Positions 31,413 through 41,882 of a stretch of DNA of 64,000 nt are shown here, one piece after another. Source of the stretch: UBA10649 sp963700745 (GTDB taxonomy: Bacteria > Actinomycetota > Actinomycetes > S36-B12); the NCBI GenBank assembly GCA_963700745.1, contig CAVOYT010000003.1, positions 1 through 64,000 on the forward strand, written 5' to 3'. The position numbers and the translations under genes are program-made. Positions within the stretch are counted from its first letter, which is position 1; each line of letters starts with the position of its first letter. The notes under the pieces were generated by a model. That model made no database searches. It worked only from the letters and a program-made list of their open reading frames with translations, and was not told the origin of the DNA.

Positions 31413-32435
31413 CTAGCTCTCCGCACTGCCGTAGTTGACGCGCCCGACGATACGAACATCCTCCCCGACGGCGCCCACCTCGAGCACATCGACTCCCAGC
31501 GCGCCGCGGCCTGCGACGGTCGGCAAGGCGACGGGACCGGCTCCGAGCAGGAGCGGAGCGACGTGCCACTCGACGACATCCACCACGCCGGCGGTCAGGA
31601 AGGCCGCCGCCAGGGTGGGGCCGCCCTCGAGGAGGGCGTGGTGCACGCCGCGCTCGAAGAGGAGCGACAGGACCGCGCGGGGATCTGGTTCGTCGAGGAA
31701 CAGGGACGGGGCGGTCCCGTCATGAACCCGGAAACCCGCCGGGATCGGCCGGGACCCCACCACGACCCGCAACGGCGCGGGCCAGGCTGACGGGTCGTCG
31801 CGTCGCACCGTGAGCGCCGGGTCATCGACCAGCACGGTCCCGGTCCCGACGATGATCGCCCCCACCTGGGCGCGCAACTCGTGCACGCGGGCGCGCGCCT
31901 GCGGACCGGTGATCGCAGTGGGGCCGCCTCCCGCGTCGGCCACGCGGCCGTCGAGGGACACAGCCGACTTCCACGTCACCATCGGTCGCCCGTGCACCTC
32001 GGCGAACGTCCACGCCTCGTTGACCGCCTGGGCAGCCGCGACCTCCACGCCACCGACCACCTCGATGCCGGCGGCACGAAGCACGTCGGCGCCCCCTGCG
32101 GCTTCCGTGGTCGGGTCGGATTGCCCATAGACCACTCGCGCGACCCCCGCGTCGATGAGCGCGGTCGTGCAGGGCCCGGTCCGACCGGTGTGCCGGCAGG
32201 GCTCGAGCGACACCACAGCGGTGGCACCCCGAGCCCGATCCCCGGCGTCGGCGAGGGCCGCGACCTCGGCGTGCTCAGTGCCGGCCCCACGATGATGACC
32301 GCGCCCGATCACGCGTCCGTCCGGGTCGAGAATGACGCAACCGACCCGGGGGTTCTCACCGTAAGGAGCATCGGCCGACTGGGCCAAGGAGACGGCCTCG
32401 TGCATGGCCGCCGCCCAGGAGCCGTCCTGGGTCAC
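31413..32435 (-). CDS. ribD: Bifunctional riboflavin biosynthesis deaminase/reductase
   Basis: The N-terminal deaminase has the zinc motif HAEVAAL and PCRHTGRTGPC (residues about 55-95); the C-terminal part is a dihydrofolate-reductase-like domain (ITGPQARARVHELRAQVGAI...LLEGGPTLAAAFL). About 340 aa from the GTG at 32435, which overlaps the rpe stop as GTGA. The open frame continues upstream through rpe out of phase; that is not a fusion. Confidence 0.95.
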   Translation of the reverse strand: MTQDGSWAAAMHEAVSLAQSADAPYGENPRVGCVILDPDGRVIGRGHHRGAGTEHAEVAALADAGDRARGATAVVSLEPCRHTGRTGPCTTALIDAGVARVVYGQSDPTTEAAGGADVLRAAGIEVVGGVEVAAAQAVNEAWTFAEVHGRPMVTWKSAVSLDGRVADAGGGPTAITGPQARARVHELRAQVGAIIVGTGTVLVDDPALTVRRDDPSAWPAPLRVVVGSRPIPAGFRVHDGTAPSLFLDEPDPRAVLSLLFERGVHHALLEGGPTLAAAFLTAGVVDVVEWHVAPLLLGAGPVALPTVAGRGALGVDVLEVGAVGEDVRIVGRVNYGSAES

Positions 32436-33094
32436 GGACGGGCAGCGTTCTCCGCGCTTGCGCGCAGCTGCTCCACCATGACCGCCGGATCGGGCGACCG
32501 GTAGACCGCCGAGCCCACCACGAAGACGTCGGCCCCGGCAGCGGCGCACTGGTCGATCGTGTCGGGACCGACTCCGCCATCGACCTGGATCCACACATCG
32601 ACATCGGCTGCGTCCGCGAGGCGACGGGCGTCTCGTACCTTGGGCAGCATGTCGGCCATGAACGACTGGCCGCCGAAACCCGGCTCGACGGTCATCACGA
32701 GGATCATGTCGACGACGGACACCAGACCGGCGACCTGCTCGATGGGCGTCCCGGGCTTCACGGCGACGCCCACCCTCGCGCCTGCCGCTCGGATGTCCTT
32801 CGCCACCATGCGCGGCTTCCGGGCCGCCTCCACGTGGTAGGTGACGCTGCCCGCGCCGGCCTCGGCAAAGCCAGGAGCCCAGCGATCGGGGTCTTCGATC
32901 ATCAGGTGACAGTCGGCCGGGATGCTGATCTGCCGCAGCAGGCTCTCCACCACCGGAAGGCCGAAGGTGAGATTGGGGACGAAGTGGTTGTCCATCACGT
33001 CGAGATGGATCCAATCGGCGGCTGCCTCGACCCGTCGCACCTCCTCCGCGAGGCTGGCGAGGTCGGCGTTCAGGACGCTCGGCGAGATCTGCAT
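32432..33094 (-). CDS. rpe: Ribulose-phosphate 3-epimerase
   Basis: This TIM-barrel enzyme interconverts ribulose 5-phosphate and xylulose 5-phosphate. MQISPSVLNADLASL, IHLDVMDNHFVPNLTFG (metal ligands), VMTVEPGFGGQ and VDGGVGPDT are canonical. The ATG at 33094 gives 220 aa; the longer frame upstream reaches into rsmB. The link with riboflavin genes supplies ribulose 5-phosphate, the RibB substrate. Confidence 0.96.
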   Translation of the reverse strand: MQISPSVLNADLASLAEEVRRVEAAADWIHLDVMDNHFVPNLTFGLPVVESLLRQISIPADCHLMIEDPDRWAPGFAEAGAGSVTYHVEAARKPRMVAKDIRAAGARVGVAVKPGTPIEQVAGLVSVVDMILVMTVEPGFGGQSFMADMLPKVRDARRLADAADVDVWIQVDGGVGPDTIDQCAAAGADVFVVGSAVYRSPDPAVMVEQLRASAENAARP

Positions 33095-33123
33095 ACCCAC
33101 GGTCGGCAGCCTATTGGGAGCCG

Positions 33124-34506
33124 TCAGCGTCCACGCGTGCCGCTGGGAATTGGGCGCTTGCGCAGCACGGCGAGGAACATCCCATCGGTCCCATGCCGAT
33201 GCGGCCACATCTGCACGGTCGGGCCGTCACCACGATCCTCGAGTTCTGGGAGCAGATCCCGAGCGTCCTCGAGGTCGACATCCGCGCGCTCCCGCAGGAC
33301 GTCGGCGACGACGAACTCCGTCTCGGCGAGATGCGGCGAGCAGGTCGCGTAGGCGACCACGCCGCCGGGGCGCACCGCATCGAGGGCGCTGCGCAGGAGA
33401 TCGCGCTGGCTGGTGCCCAGCGCGGCCAGATCGGCCGGGGTGCGGCGCCAGCGGGACTCCGGGCGCCGTCGTAGCGCCCCCAGCCCCGTGCAGGGGGCAT
33501 CGACGAGCACCCGGTCGAAGGACATCTCGCCCCAGGGCGCCTGACGAGCATCGCCGGTCACGACCACGGACGACGAGCCCGGCGCGAAGGAGCGCTTGAC
33601 CAGGTCGGCCCGGTGCTGGTGCTGCTCGACGGCCACGAGATGCCCGCCGGCGCTGCGCGCCAGCCCGTCCAGCAGGGCGGCCTTCCCGCCCGGTCCGGCG
33701 CAGACGTCGAGCCACGTCCCGGTGTCGTCCTCGACTGACGCACGCGTCAGGGCCAGCGCGACGAGCTGACTCCCCTCGTCCTGGACCCCCGCTCGACCGT
33801 CCCGGATGCAGGCCAGGGAGTCCGGCGTGCCCTCGACCAGCGTGCCGGCCAGTGGCGACCACCGCCCCGCGTCCACCTCAGGCAGATCGATCAGCTCGTC
33901 CACCGACATCCGTCCTGGACGCGCTACCAGGGATGGGCGGGCAGGCACGTTGTCCGCTCGGAGCAGTTCGACCAGTTCGTCTCGTCGAGGCCCCAGCGAA
34001 TCTCGCAGGGCGCGAACAATCCAGACCGGATGCGACCAGCGGGTGGACAGCCATTCCACGTCGTCAGCGGCGCGCTCCCCCTGCAAGAGCACCGCCCACG
34101 CCTCCGAATCACGGGCGGCAACCTTGCGCAGGACCGCGTTGACGAAACCGGCCCGGGCGTCGGCACCCGATCGGGTGCCCACTCCGCGAGCGAGGTCACA
34201 GGAGGAGTCCACCGCCGCGTGATCCGGCACCCGCATGGACAGCAACTGGTGGGCGCCCATGCGCAGGACGTCACGGAGCCCCGGTTCGACCTTCTGCCAG
34301 GGCCGGGTCACGCACTCAGAGAGGATCGCGTCGTACCAGCCCTGACCTCGCAGCGTCCCGTAGGCCAGCTCGGTGGCGAAGGCGGCGTCGCGACCGGAGA
34401 GCCCGAAACCATGCAGCAACTGCGGCAGGACCAGGTTCGCGTAGGCGTCCTCCTCGCGAACCGCGCGAAGGAGCTCCAGCGCCGCCGCGCGTGGCTTGTC
34501 CGTCAT
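33124..34506 (-). CDS. rsmB: 16S rRNA m5C967 methyltransferase
   Basis: An N-terminal NusB-like RNA-binding domain (about 1-140) precedes a Rossmann methyltransferase. WLDVCAGPGGKAALL binds SAM, and the two catalytic Cys lie in DAPCTGLGALRRRPES and ATCSPHLAETE. Length 460 aa, intact. The ATG overlaps the fmt stop (ATGA). Confidence 0.94.
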   Translation of the reverse strand: MTDKPRAAALELLRAVREEDAYANLVLPQLLHGFGLSGRDAAFATELAYGTLRGQGWYDAILSECVTRPWQKVEPGLRDVLRMGAHQLLSMRVPDHAAVDSSCDLARGVGTRSGADARAGFVNAVLRKVAARDSEAWAVLLQGERAADDVEWLSTRWSHPVWIVRALRDSLGPRRDELVELLRADNVPARPSLVARPGRMSVDELIDLPEVDAGRWSPLAGTLVEGTPDSLACIRDGRAGVQDEGSQLVALALTRASVEDDTGTWLDVCAGPGGKAALLDGLARSAGGHLVAVEQHQHRADLVKRSFAPGSSSVVVTGDARQAPWGEMSFDRVLVDAPCTGLGALRRRPESRWRRTPADLAALGTSQRDLLRSALDAVRPGGVVAYATCSPHLAETEFVVADVLRERADVDLEDARDLLPELEDRGDGPTVQMWPHRHGTDGMFLAVLRKRPIPSGTRGR

Positions 34507-35426
34507 CGGAACAGGTCCCCGTCGGCCAGCCGCACACCCCGAGCCCAGTCAGCCGCGGGCATCTCACGCTTGCCGGCAGCGCGGACGGTGCTCAACAACA
34601 CGGGGGCGGTCGCCGTCCCGACGCGGATCTCCCGCTTCCCCACCGCGAGCTCCCCGGGCGCCAACTGCTCGTCATCCGTGACGATGGTCACGGGGCCGAG
34701 GAGCAGCCGATCGTCGCCGGAACTCGTCCAGGCGCCCGGGGCCGGCGTGCACGCCCGCACCTGTCGATCGACCGCGAGGGCGGGCAGGTCCCAGCGAATC
34801 CGCGCATCGTCGACGGACAGCTTGGGAGCCAGCGACGGTTCGCCGGTCTGGGCGATCGCATGGGCGGTGCCCGCCTCGATCGCGTCCAGGGTCGCCACCA
34901 GGAGCCCGGAGCCGACCTCGGCCAACCGGTTCAGCAGTTCGCCGGACGTGTCATCGGGTCGAATCGACTCGGTCACGATCCCGTAGACGGGACCGGTGTC
35001 CAGTCCCTCCTCCAGGGCAAAGGTGCTCGCCCCGGTGATGTCGTCGCCGCGCCAGATCGCGTGCTGGACGGGCGCCGCCCCTCGCCAGGCGGGCAGGAGC
35101 GAGAAGTGCAGGTTCACCCAGCCGTGTGCGGGGATGGCGAGGGCCACCGGCGGGACCAGCCCCCCATAGGCGACGACCGGAGCGCAGTCGGGCTCGAGCT
35201 CGCGAAGCCGAGCGATGACGGCGTCGTCGCGCATCGAGGTCGGCGCCAACACGTCGATCCCCGCCTCCCGGGCGAGAACCGCAACGGGCGAGGCCAGCAG
35301 GCGACGGCCGCGCCCGGCGGGCGCGTCTGGGCGCGTGATGACGGCAAGCACCTCATGCCGCGAATCCAGGAGGGCACGCAATGACGTGGCCGCCGCCCCT
35401 GGCGTGCCCGCGAAGACGCAGCGCAT
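34503..35426 (-). CDS. fmt: Methionyl-tRNA formyltransferase
   Basis: Fmt formylates initiator Met-tRNA. MRCVFAGTPGAAATSL, the catalytic region HFSLLPAWRGAAPVQ (Asn of the HxSLLP motif context, here NLHFSLLP) and the C-terminal OB domain are present; 307 aa. It lies 7 nt after def, the usual functional pair: formyl is added by Fmt and removed by Def. Confidence 0.96.
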   Translation of the reverse strand: MRCVFAGTPGAAATSLRALLDSRHEVLAVITRPDAPAGRGRRLLASPVAVLAREAGIDVLAPTSMRDDAVIARLRELEPDCAPVVAYGGLVPPVALAIPAHGWVNLHFSLLPAWRGAAPVQHAIWRGDDITGASTFALEEGLDTGPVYGIVTESIRPDDTSGELLNRLAEVGSGLLVATLDAIEAGTAHAIAQTGEPSLAPKLSVDDARIRWDLPALAVDRQVRACTPAPGAWTSSGDDRLLLGPVTIVTDDEQLAPGELAVGKREIRVGTATAPVLLSTVRAAGKREMPAADWARGVRLADGDLFR

Positions 35427-35433
35427 CCGTGGA

Positions 35434-35979
35434 CTACAGCCAGCGGGAGGAGATGGTGTGCGGGCTCAGCTGGACCGCTGGAGCGGGCTGACCGAACCAT
35501 TCAGCCTCGCGGATCTGCCGCATCGCCTCCTTGCGCATCTCCGGGTCCAGCCGGTCGATGAACAAGATGCCGTCGAGGTGGTCGGTCTCGTGCTGGACGG
35601 CCCGCGCGAGCAGGTCACTGCCCTCGATGACCACCGGCTCACCGTGCATGTTCATGCCCTTGGCGACCACGCGCAGCGAGCGGCGGGTGTCGAAGGACAG
35701 GTCGGGCAGGGACAGGCAGCCTTCCTCACCATCCTGCAGTTCGTCGGAGAGGTCGAGGTCTGGATTGATCAGGTGTCCGGGCTCCTCGTCCACCCAGTAG
35801 GTGAACACGCGCAGCGAGACTCCGATCTGCGGAGCGGCCAGGCCCGCCCCGGGGGCGTCCATCATCGTGTCGGTGAGGTCCTTGACGAGCTTGCGCAGCT
35901 CCTTGTCGAAGGTCTCGACCGGGGCCGCCGGCGTGCGCAGGACGGGATCGCCGAACAGGCGGATCGGCTGGATGGCCAT
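35434..35979 (-). CDS. def: Peptide deformylase
   Basis: Def removes N-formyl from nascent proteins. All three motifs are present: GAGLAAPQIG (residues 44-53), EGCLSLP (metal Cys) and QHETDHLDG (metal His pair and catalytic Glu). Length 181 aa. It is 50 nt downstream of priA. Confidence 0.98.
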   Translation of the reverse strand: MAIQPIRLFGDPVLRTPAAPVETFDKELRKLVKDLTDTMMDAPGAGLAAPQIGVSLRVFTYWVDEEPGHLINPDLDLSDELQDGEEGCLSLPDLSFDTRRSLRVVAKGMNMHGEPVVIEGSDLLARAVQHETDHLDGILFIDRLDPEMRKEAMRQIREAEWFGQPAPAVQLSPHTISSRWL

Positions 35980-36029
35980 GCGTGCAGTCTATGGGGCGGC
36001 ATGAGGGCCGACCGAACCGCCAAGACGGC

Positions 36030-38051
36030 TCAGATGTCGCGGGGATCCATCCGCACGTGGACGGGTCGGGACTTCGCCTGCGCCGACCGGGTGGCGGTGA
36101 TCGCGCGCAGCTGCCGGCTCAGCTCGACCCCATGCTCTCGGGCCACGACCACCAGACCACGCTGCCGCGGCGGGTCGGAACGCTCCGGAGTCGGCACCGG
36201 GCCCAGCAGCCGATGCGGCACGGTCAGCGACTCCGCCACGAGGACGATGTCGGCCGCCTCCCCGAGCAGGGCGGCCATGCGGGTGGCGGGCGGCAGACCC
36301 GCACCTGCCCGGTCCCGCAGCTCGCGGGCGGCCAGCCAGGGCGCGTCCCACCTGACCAGTGCCTGAACCGCCGGAACCGCGTTGTCCGCCGTCACGACCA
36401 CGGGCGCGCCGGGCGCCGCGAGGCCGGCCGCCACGAACCAGCGGCGAGCCGCATCCTCAGGAGCGTCGAGCTGGGGGCGCGCAAGCTGTGCGCGGGCGTC
36501 AAGGAGGAGGACGGCGCGGTAGCCGGGGTCGCACGCGGGCTCGGCACCGGGCGTCGCCACCACGATGCCGGGCTCGTCCAGGACGCGAGGGACCATGTGC
36601 CCGGCATGACTCGAAACAACGGGGATACCGGGGAAGGCTCGACCGATCTCCTCGACGGTTCGCTCGGCGCCGACTGCGACGGCACGCAGGCGCCGCCCAC
36701 CGCACGAGGGACAGGACCAGGAGCCGACCAGAGCGCCGCACCACGAGCATTGCGGGGTCGACGCTCCGGCCGCGAGTGCCAGCGGCCCGCCACACGAGCA
36801 CCGGGCCAGTTCGCGGCACGACTGGCACGACACGACCGGCAGGTATCCGCGCCGCGACACCTGCACCAGGACCTGGCCCTCGCGGATGCCCGCGCGAGCA
36901 ACCTCCCACGCCCGGTGGGGAATCCGAGCGGCGGCGGCCGCCTCGTCTCGGGCGGCGTCCTCTGCGGAGTGGGCGCGCACGGATGGGGCGAGCGCACCGA
37001 CGGTCGCCCGCGACGGCGTCACGGAGTGCGCCCAGCCGGACTCCACCCACTGCTGGGTCGTGACCGAACGGGCCGGCGATCCGACGACCAGGTCGCAGCC
37101 GGACAGATGAGATCGCAGGGCAGCCACGTCACGGGCGTCCCAGTAGGGGGCCTGCGGATCGACCAGGGCGTCGTCGCCGTCGTCCCAGACGACCACGAGG
37201 CGCAGATCACGCATCGGAGCGAACACGCTCGCGCGGGTGCCGACCACGACGCGCGCTCCGCCGCGCAGGATCCTGACGAACTGCCGGTAGCGTCGCTCGG
37301 GCCCCTGGTCGGCGGTGAGCGTCGCGACGATGCCGGCAGCGCGGGCCGCTTCGAGCTCGGCCACGACGCGATCCACGTCCGCGGCGTCAGGCACCACAAC
37401 GATCACGCCGCCGCGCGGCTGGCCGAGCACTCCGTCGATCAGCGCACCGACGTCCGCTGCCCACGAGGTCGCCGGGGCCACGGACCACACTGCCCTTGTG
37501 GGACCCGCCGACGGAGCGGACAGTCGTTGCCGCAGGATGCCGCCGTTCTCGTAGGCGTCCCAGCGCGCTGACCGATCGGGAGCCCCATCGAGCGTCCAGT
37601 CCGTGGGGGCGATGACGGCCCCCTCGGCCCGGGCGTGACGTGGTGGCACCGCCGCTCGCACTACGTCGCTGAAGGTCCCCGCGTACCGCTCGGCGACCTC
37701 CCCGACCAGTTCGAGGGTCTGCGGGGTGAGCACCGGCTCGACGCCGATCACGCGCTCCAGCGGCCTCAGGTCACCGGCATGCTCGGCGGAGGACAGTCGG
37801 CCCACCACGAACCCATCGGTGAGCCGCCCGGCGAACCGCACCCGCACTCGCGCCCCGGGTACCGCACCGTCTGCCACGTCCGCCGGGACCGCGTAGTCGA
37901 ACACCCGATCCAGATGCGGAACTCGGGCATCCACCATGACCTGCGCGACCGGCGCCGCGTCCGACAGTTCCACCGTCTTACGCACGCGGCGCGAACGCGC
38001 GCGGGGGGCCGGGACGAGCGACAGCTGGTCGGCGGCGTCCGGAGCGGTCAT
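36030..38051 (-). CDS. priA: PriA-like protein without ATPase motifs
   Basis: This is the actinobacterial PriA. The N-terminal DNA-binding domain (about 35-140) and the paired zinc Cys motifs (CQSC, CSC, CSWC, CPSC near 425-475) are conserved. The helicase core has lost its catalytic residues: where GxTGSGKTE is expected the sequence is SVAPATSWAADVG, and the DEEH box is replaced by VVWDDGDDALV, although the following YWDARDVA region remains. It is therefore probably a DNA-binding or structural protein and not a motor, as known for this phylum. 673 aa from the ATG at 38051. The longer frame upstream enters metK. Confidence 0.92.
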   Translation of the reverse strand: MTAPDAADQLSLVPAPRARSRRVRKTVELSDAAPVAQVMVDARVPHLDRVFDYAVPADVADGAVPGARVRVRFAGRLTDGFVVGRLSSAEHAGDLRPLERVIGVEPVLTPQTLELVGEVAERYAGTFSDVVRAAVPPRHARAEGAVIAPTDWTLDGAPDRSARWDAYENGGILRQRLSAPSAGPTRAVWSVAPATSWAADVGALIDGVLGQPRGGVIVVVPDAADVDRVVAELEAARAAGIVATLTADQGPERRYRQFVRILRGGARVVVGTRASVFAPMRDLRLVVVWDDGDDALVDPQAPYWDARDVAALRSHLSGCDLVVGSPARSVTTQQWVESGWAHSVTPSRATVGALAPSVRAHSAEDAARDEAAAAARIPHRAWEVARAGIREGQVLVQVSRRGYLPVVSCQSCRELARCSCGGPLALAAGASTPQCSWCGALVGSWSCPSCGGRRLRAVAVGAERTVEEIGRAFPGIPVVSSHAGHMVPRVLDEPGIVVATPGAEPACDPGYRAVLLLDARAQLARPQLDAPEDAARRWFVAAGLAAPGAPVVVTADNAVPAVQALVRWDAPWLAARELRDRAGAGLPPATRMAALLGEAADIVLVAESLTVPHRLLGPVPTPERSDPPRQRGLVVVAREHGVELSRQLRAITATRSAQAKSRPVHVRMDPRDI

Positions 38052-38067
38052 GGACCGTGGCTCAGGG

Positions 38068-39318
<1,251 letters not shown>

Positions 39319-39371
39319 AACACTCCCTTGATCCTTGGTTCCTGACGGCGACGCGCCAGTCTAGCGACCCG

Positions 39372-40625
39372 CTAGGACAACGCCCTGACCACGGCGTCCC
39401 AGACGGCGTCGGCGATCGTGGCCTTGTCAGCACGGGCCACCTCGAGCTCTCCACCGTCCCGGACGAGGATGGTCACCTCGTTGTCCGGCCTGCCGAAGAC
39501 CTGGCCGGACGACACGTCGTTCACGACCAGCAGGTCGCAGCCCTTGCGGGCCAGCTTCTCGCGGGCCAGCGTGCGCACGTCACGGTCGTCGTCCCCGGTC
39601 TCGGCGGCGAATCCGACGATGAGGGGGCGGTTCCCCTCGCCGCGGCGAGCGACGAGCTCGCCGAGGATGTCCGGGTTCTCCACGAGCGAGAGGCTCACGT
39701 CCGGCCCCGTCTGGCCGCGCTTCAGCTTGTGCTGCCCAGCCTGAGCGGGGCGGAAATCGGCGACGGCGGCAGCCATCACGACGACGTCAGCGCCCGCTGC
39801 CTCGGACTGCATGGCGTCCCGCAGCTCCTCGGCCGTCCCGGTCCGCACGACCCGGGCGCCGGCCGGCGGTTCGACATCCATGTGCGCGGCCACCAGCGTC
39901 ACGCGAGCTCCCCGGGCGATCGCCGTTCGGGCGAGCTCCACGCCCTGGCGACCGCTGCTTCGGTTGCCGATGAACCGGACCGGATCCCAGGGCTCCTGGG
40001 TCCCCCCTGAACTGATCACGACTGATCGCCCGGCGAGGTCGAGTGGTGCGGCGGGACCGCGGCGAAGCACCGATTGGACGGCCGCCACGATCGCTGCGGG
40101 CTCCGGCAGTCGGCCCGGGCCCGAGTCGGTGCCGGTCAGCCGGCCCTCCGCCGGGTCCAGGACGAGGATGCCGCGCTCTCTCAGCGCCTCGACGTTCTTG
40201 CGCGTGGCCGGGTGCTCCCACATCTCGGTGTGCATGGCGGGGGCGAGGACGACGGGGCACCGCGCCGTCAGCAGGACGTTCGTCAGGAGGTCGTCGGCGA
40301 TCCCGTGCGTGGCGCGGGCCAGCAGGTCAGCGGTCGTGGGCACGACCACGATGCAGTCGGCCTCCTGGCCGAGCCGCACGTGGGGAACCCGGTGCGCGTC
40401 CTGCCAGACGTCGGTCGCGACCGGCTTGCCGGAGAGCGCCGACCACGTGGCGGCGCCGACGAACTTCAGCGCGGCGGGCGTGGGAACGACGGTCACATCG
40501 CAGCCGGACTCCGTCAGGCCGCGCAGGACCTCGCACGCCTTGTACGCCGCGATGCCGCCCGCGACGCCGAGGACGACACGGGGGGACGTGGAACGAGGCC
40601 GGGCTCCCATCGGATCAGGGTCCAT
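39372..40625 (-). CDS. coaBC: Bifunctional phosphopantothenoylcysteine decarboxylase/phosphopantothenate-cysteine ligase
   Basis: The N-terminal flavoprotein CoaC (GGIAAYKACEVLRGL; PAMHTEMWEHPAT) decarboxylates, and the C-terminal CoaB (VISSGGTQEPWDPVRFIGNRS) ligates cysteine to phosphopantothenate. Length 417 aa. It sits between rpoZ (26 nt) and metK in the conserved actinobacterial order. Confidence 0.96.
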   Translation of the reverse strand: MDPDPMGARPRSTSPRVVLGVAGGIAAYKACEVLRGLTESGCDVTVVPTPAALKFVGAATWSALSGKPVATDVWQDAHRVPHVRLGQEADCIVVVPTTADLLARATHGIADDLLTNVLLTARCPVVLAPAMHTEMWEHPATRKNVEALRERGILVLDPAEGRLTGTDSGPGRLPEPAAIVAAVQSVLRRGPAAPLDLAGRSVVISSGGTQEPWDPVRFIGNRSSGRQGVELARTAIARGARVTLVAAHMDVEPPAGARVVRTGTAEELRDAMQSEAAGADVVVMAAAVADFRPAQAGQHKLKRGQTGPDVSLSLVENPDILGELVARRGEGNRPLIVGFAAETGDDDRDVRTLAREKLARKGCDLLVVNDVSSGQVFGRPDNEVTILVRDGGELEVARADKATIADAVWDAVVRALS

Positions 40626-40651
40626 GGGTGCTCCGGCCTCGGTGAGGTGGA

Positions 40652-40954
40652 TCAGCTGTCGATGTCGTCGGCGACGACGACGGTCTCCTCAGCGTCCTCG
40701 CTGATCGGCTCGCTGCTCAGCAGTCCCGCGTCGATCTCGCGCAGGGCGATGGACAGTGGCTTCTCCTGGACGTGGGTCTCGACGAGGGGCCCGACGTACT
40801 CCAGCAGGCCCTCGCCGAGCTGGGAGTAGTACGCATTGATCTGGCGGGCTCGCTTGGACGCGTAGATGACCAGCGAGTACTTGGAGTCGGTGCGCTCCAG
40901 CAACGCGTCGATCGAGGGATGGGTGATGCCCTCGGGGCGGATGGCACTGCTCAC
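40652..40954 (-). CDS. rpoZ: RNA polymerase omega subunit
   Basis: Omega helps assemble RNA polymerase. GITHPSIDALLERTDSKYSL and IYASKRARQIN are canonical, and the C-terminal tail is acidic, as in other Actinobacteria. Length 100 aa. The GTG start overlaps the gmk stop (GTGA). Confidence 0.97.
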   Translation of the reverse strand: MSSAIRPEGITHPSIDALLERTDSKYSLVIYASKRARQINAYYSQLGEGLLEYVGPLVETHVQEKPLSIALREIDAGLLSSEPISEDAEETVVVADDIDS

Positions 40955-41565
40955 GTGGAGGCCTCATTCATCGGTATGTCGGGGTGGGGCACGCGTCCCC
41001 GCGGGACGCTCGTCGGATCAGCCACCAATGCTACCAAGGACTGGGCGCACTCTCTGACATCGGCATTCACGAGCACGGCATCGAACTCATCGGCGGCCGC
41101 CAGTTCGTCCTTCGCCGCCTGCAGGCGGCGTTCGACCGCCTCCGGCGACTCCGTGCCCCTGCCCAGAAGTCGATCGCGGAGCACGGCCCACGAGGGAGGG
41201 GCGAGGAACACCAGCAGGGCACCCGGAACCGCTTCGCGCACCTGCCGGGCCCCTTGGACCTCGATCTCGAGGAGGACCGGGGTGCCGTTGGCTCGACGCT
41301 GCTCCACCGGCTCACGAGGCGTGCCGTAGCGGTTCCCGGCGAAGGCCGCCCATTCGAGGAGGCCGCCGGTCGCCACCAGCTCATCGAATCGGTCGTCCGA
41401 TACGAAGGAGTACTCCCGTCCGTCGACCTCCCCGGGCCGAGCGGCCCGAGTCGTCGCGCTCACGGACAGCCAGATGCTCGGCTCGAGGGTCAGCGCCTTC
41501 GCCACGACCGTGCTCTTCCCCACGCCGGATGGGCCGGAGACCACGACCAGGGGCGCCGGCGTCAC
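40951..41565 (-). CDS. gmk: Guanylate kinase
   Basis: Gmk phosphorylates GMP to GDP. The P-loop VVSGPSGVGKST, SATTRAARPGEVDGREYSFV (GMP site) and LLEIEVQGARQV are present; 204 aa. The GTG start at 41565 overlaps the mihF stop (GTGA), which settles the start over a longer frame running upstream through mihF. Confidence 0.97.
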   Translation of the reverse strand: MTPAPLVVVSGPSGVGKSTVVAKALTLEPSIWLSVSATTRAARPGEVDGREYSFVSDDRFDELVATGGLLEWAAFAGNRYGTPREPVEQRRANGTPVLLEIEVQGARQVREAVPGALLVFLAPPSWAVLRDRLLGRGTESPEAVERRLQAAKDELAAADEFDAVLVNADVRECAQSLVALVADPTSVPRGRVPHPDIPMNEAST

Positions 41566-41882
41566 GGAGCCTCGCCCAGTTCGGCGAGCAGCGCCTGCCG
41601 CTGGCGCTCGCCCAGCCCCTGGACCCGTCGGGACGGGGCGATGCGCAGGGACGTCATGATCCGCTCGGCCCGCACCTCGCCGATTCCCGGAACGCACTCG
41701 AGCAGCCAAGAGACCTTGACGCTGGCCCACAGCGGATGGTCCGGCGCACCGAGGATCACGTCGACCGCGTCGATCTCGCGGGACTTGAGGGCGGCACGCA
41801 GGCGAGCGCGCTCCTGCCGGGCGGCCAGCGCAGCCGCCAGCGCATCAGCCCGCTGCTCCGGTGACCGCGTGGGGACGCTCAT
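41562..41882 (-). CDS. mihF: Actinobacterial integration host factor
   Basis: mIHF is a small nucleoid-associated DNA-binding protein of this phylum. The N-terminal long helix (residues 1-45) and the helix-two-turns-helix segment CVPGIGEVRAERIM followed by RRVQGLGERQR fit the family. Length 106 aa. The mihF-gmk pairing is a phylum signature. Confidence 0.94.
   Translation of the reverse strand: MSVPTRSPEQRADALAAALAARQERARLRAALKSREIDAVDVILGAPDHPLWASVKVSWLLECVPGIGEVRAERIMTSLRIAPSRRVQGLGERQRQALLAELGEAP

Noticed and set aside
31413..33014. Apparent Rpe-RibD fusion
   Set aside because: The upstream part is rpe read in the wrong frame; both genes are complete, with a GTGA overlap.
39319..39371. 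SAM riboswitch ahead of metK
   Set aside because: Only 53 nt lie between coaBC and metK and no conserved SAM-aptamer core is visible.
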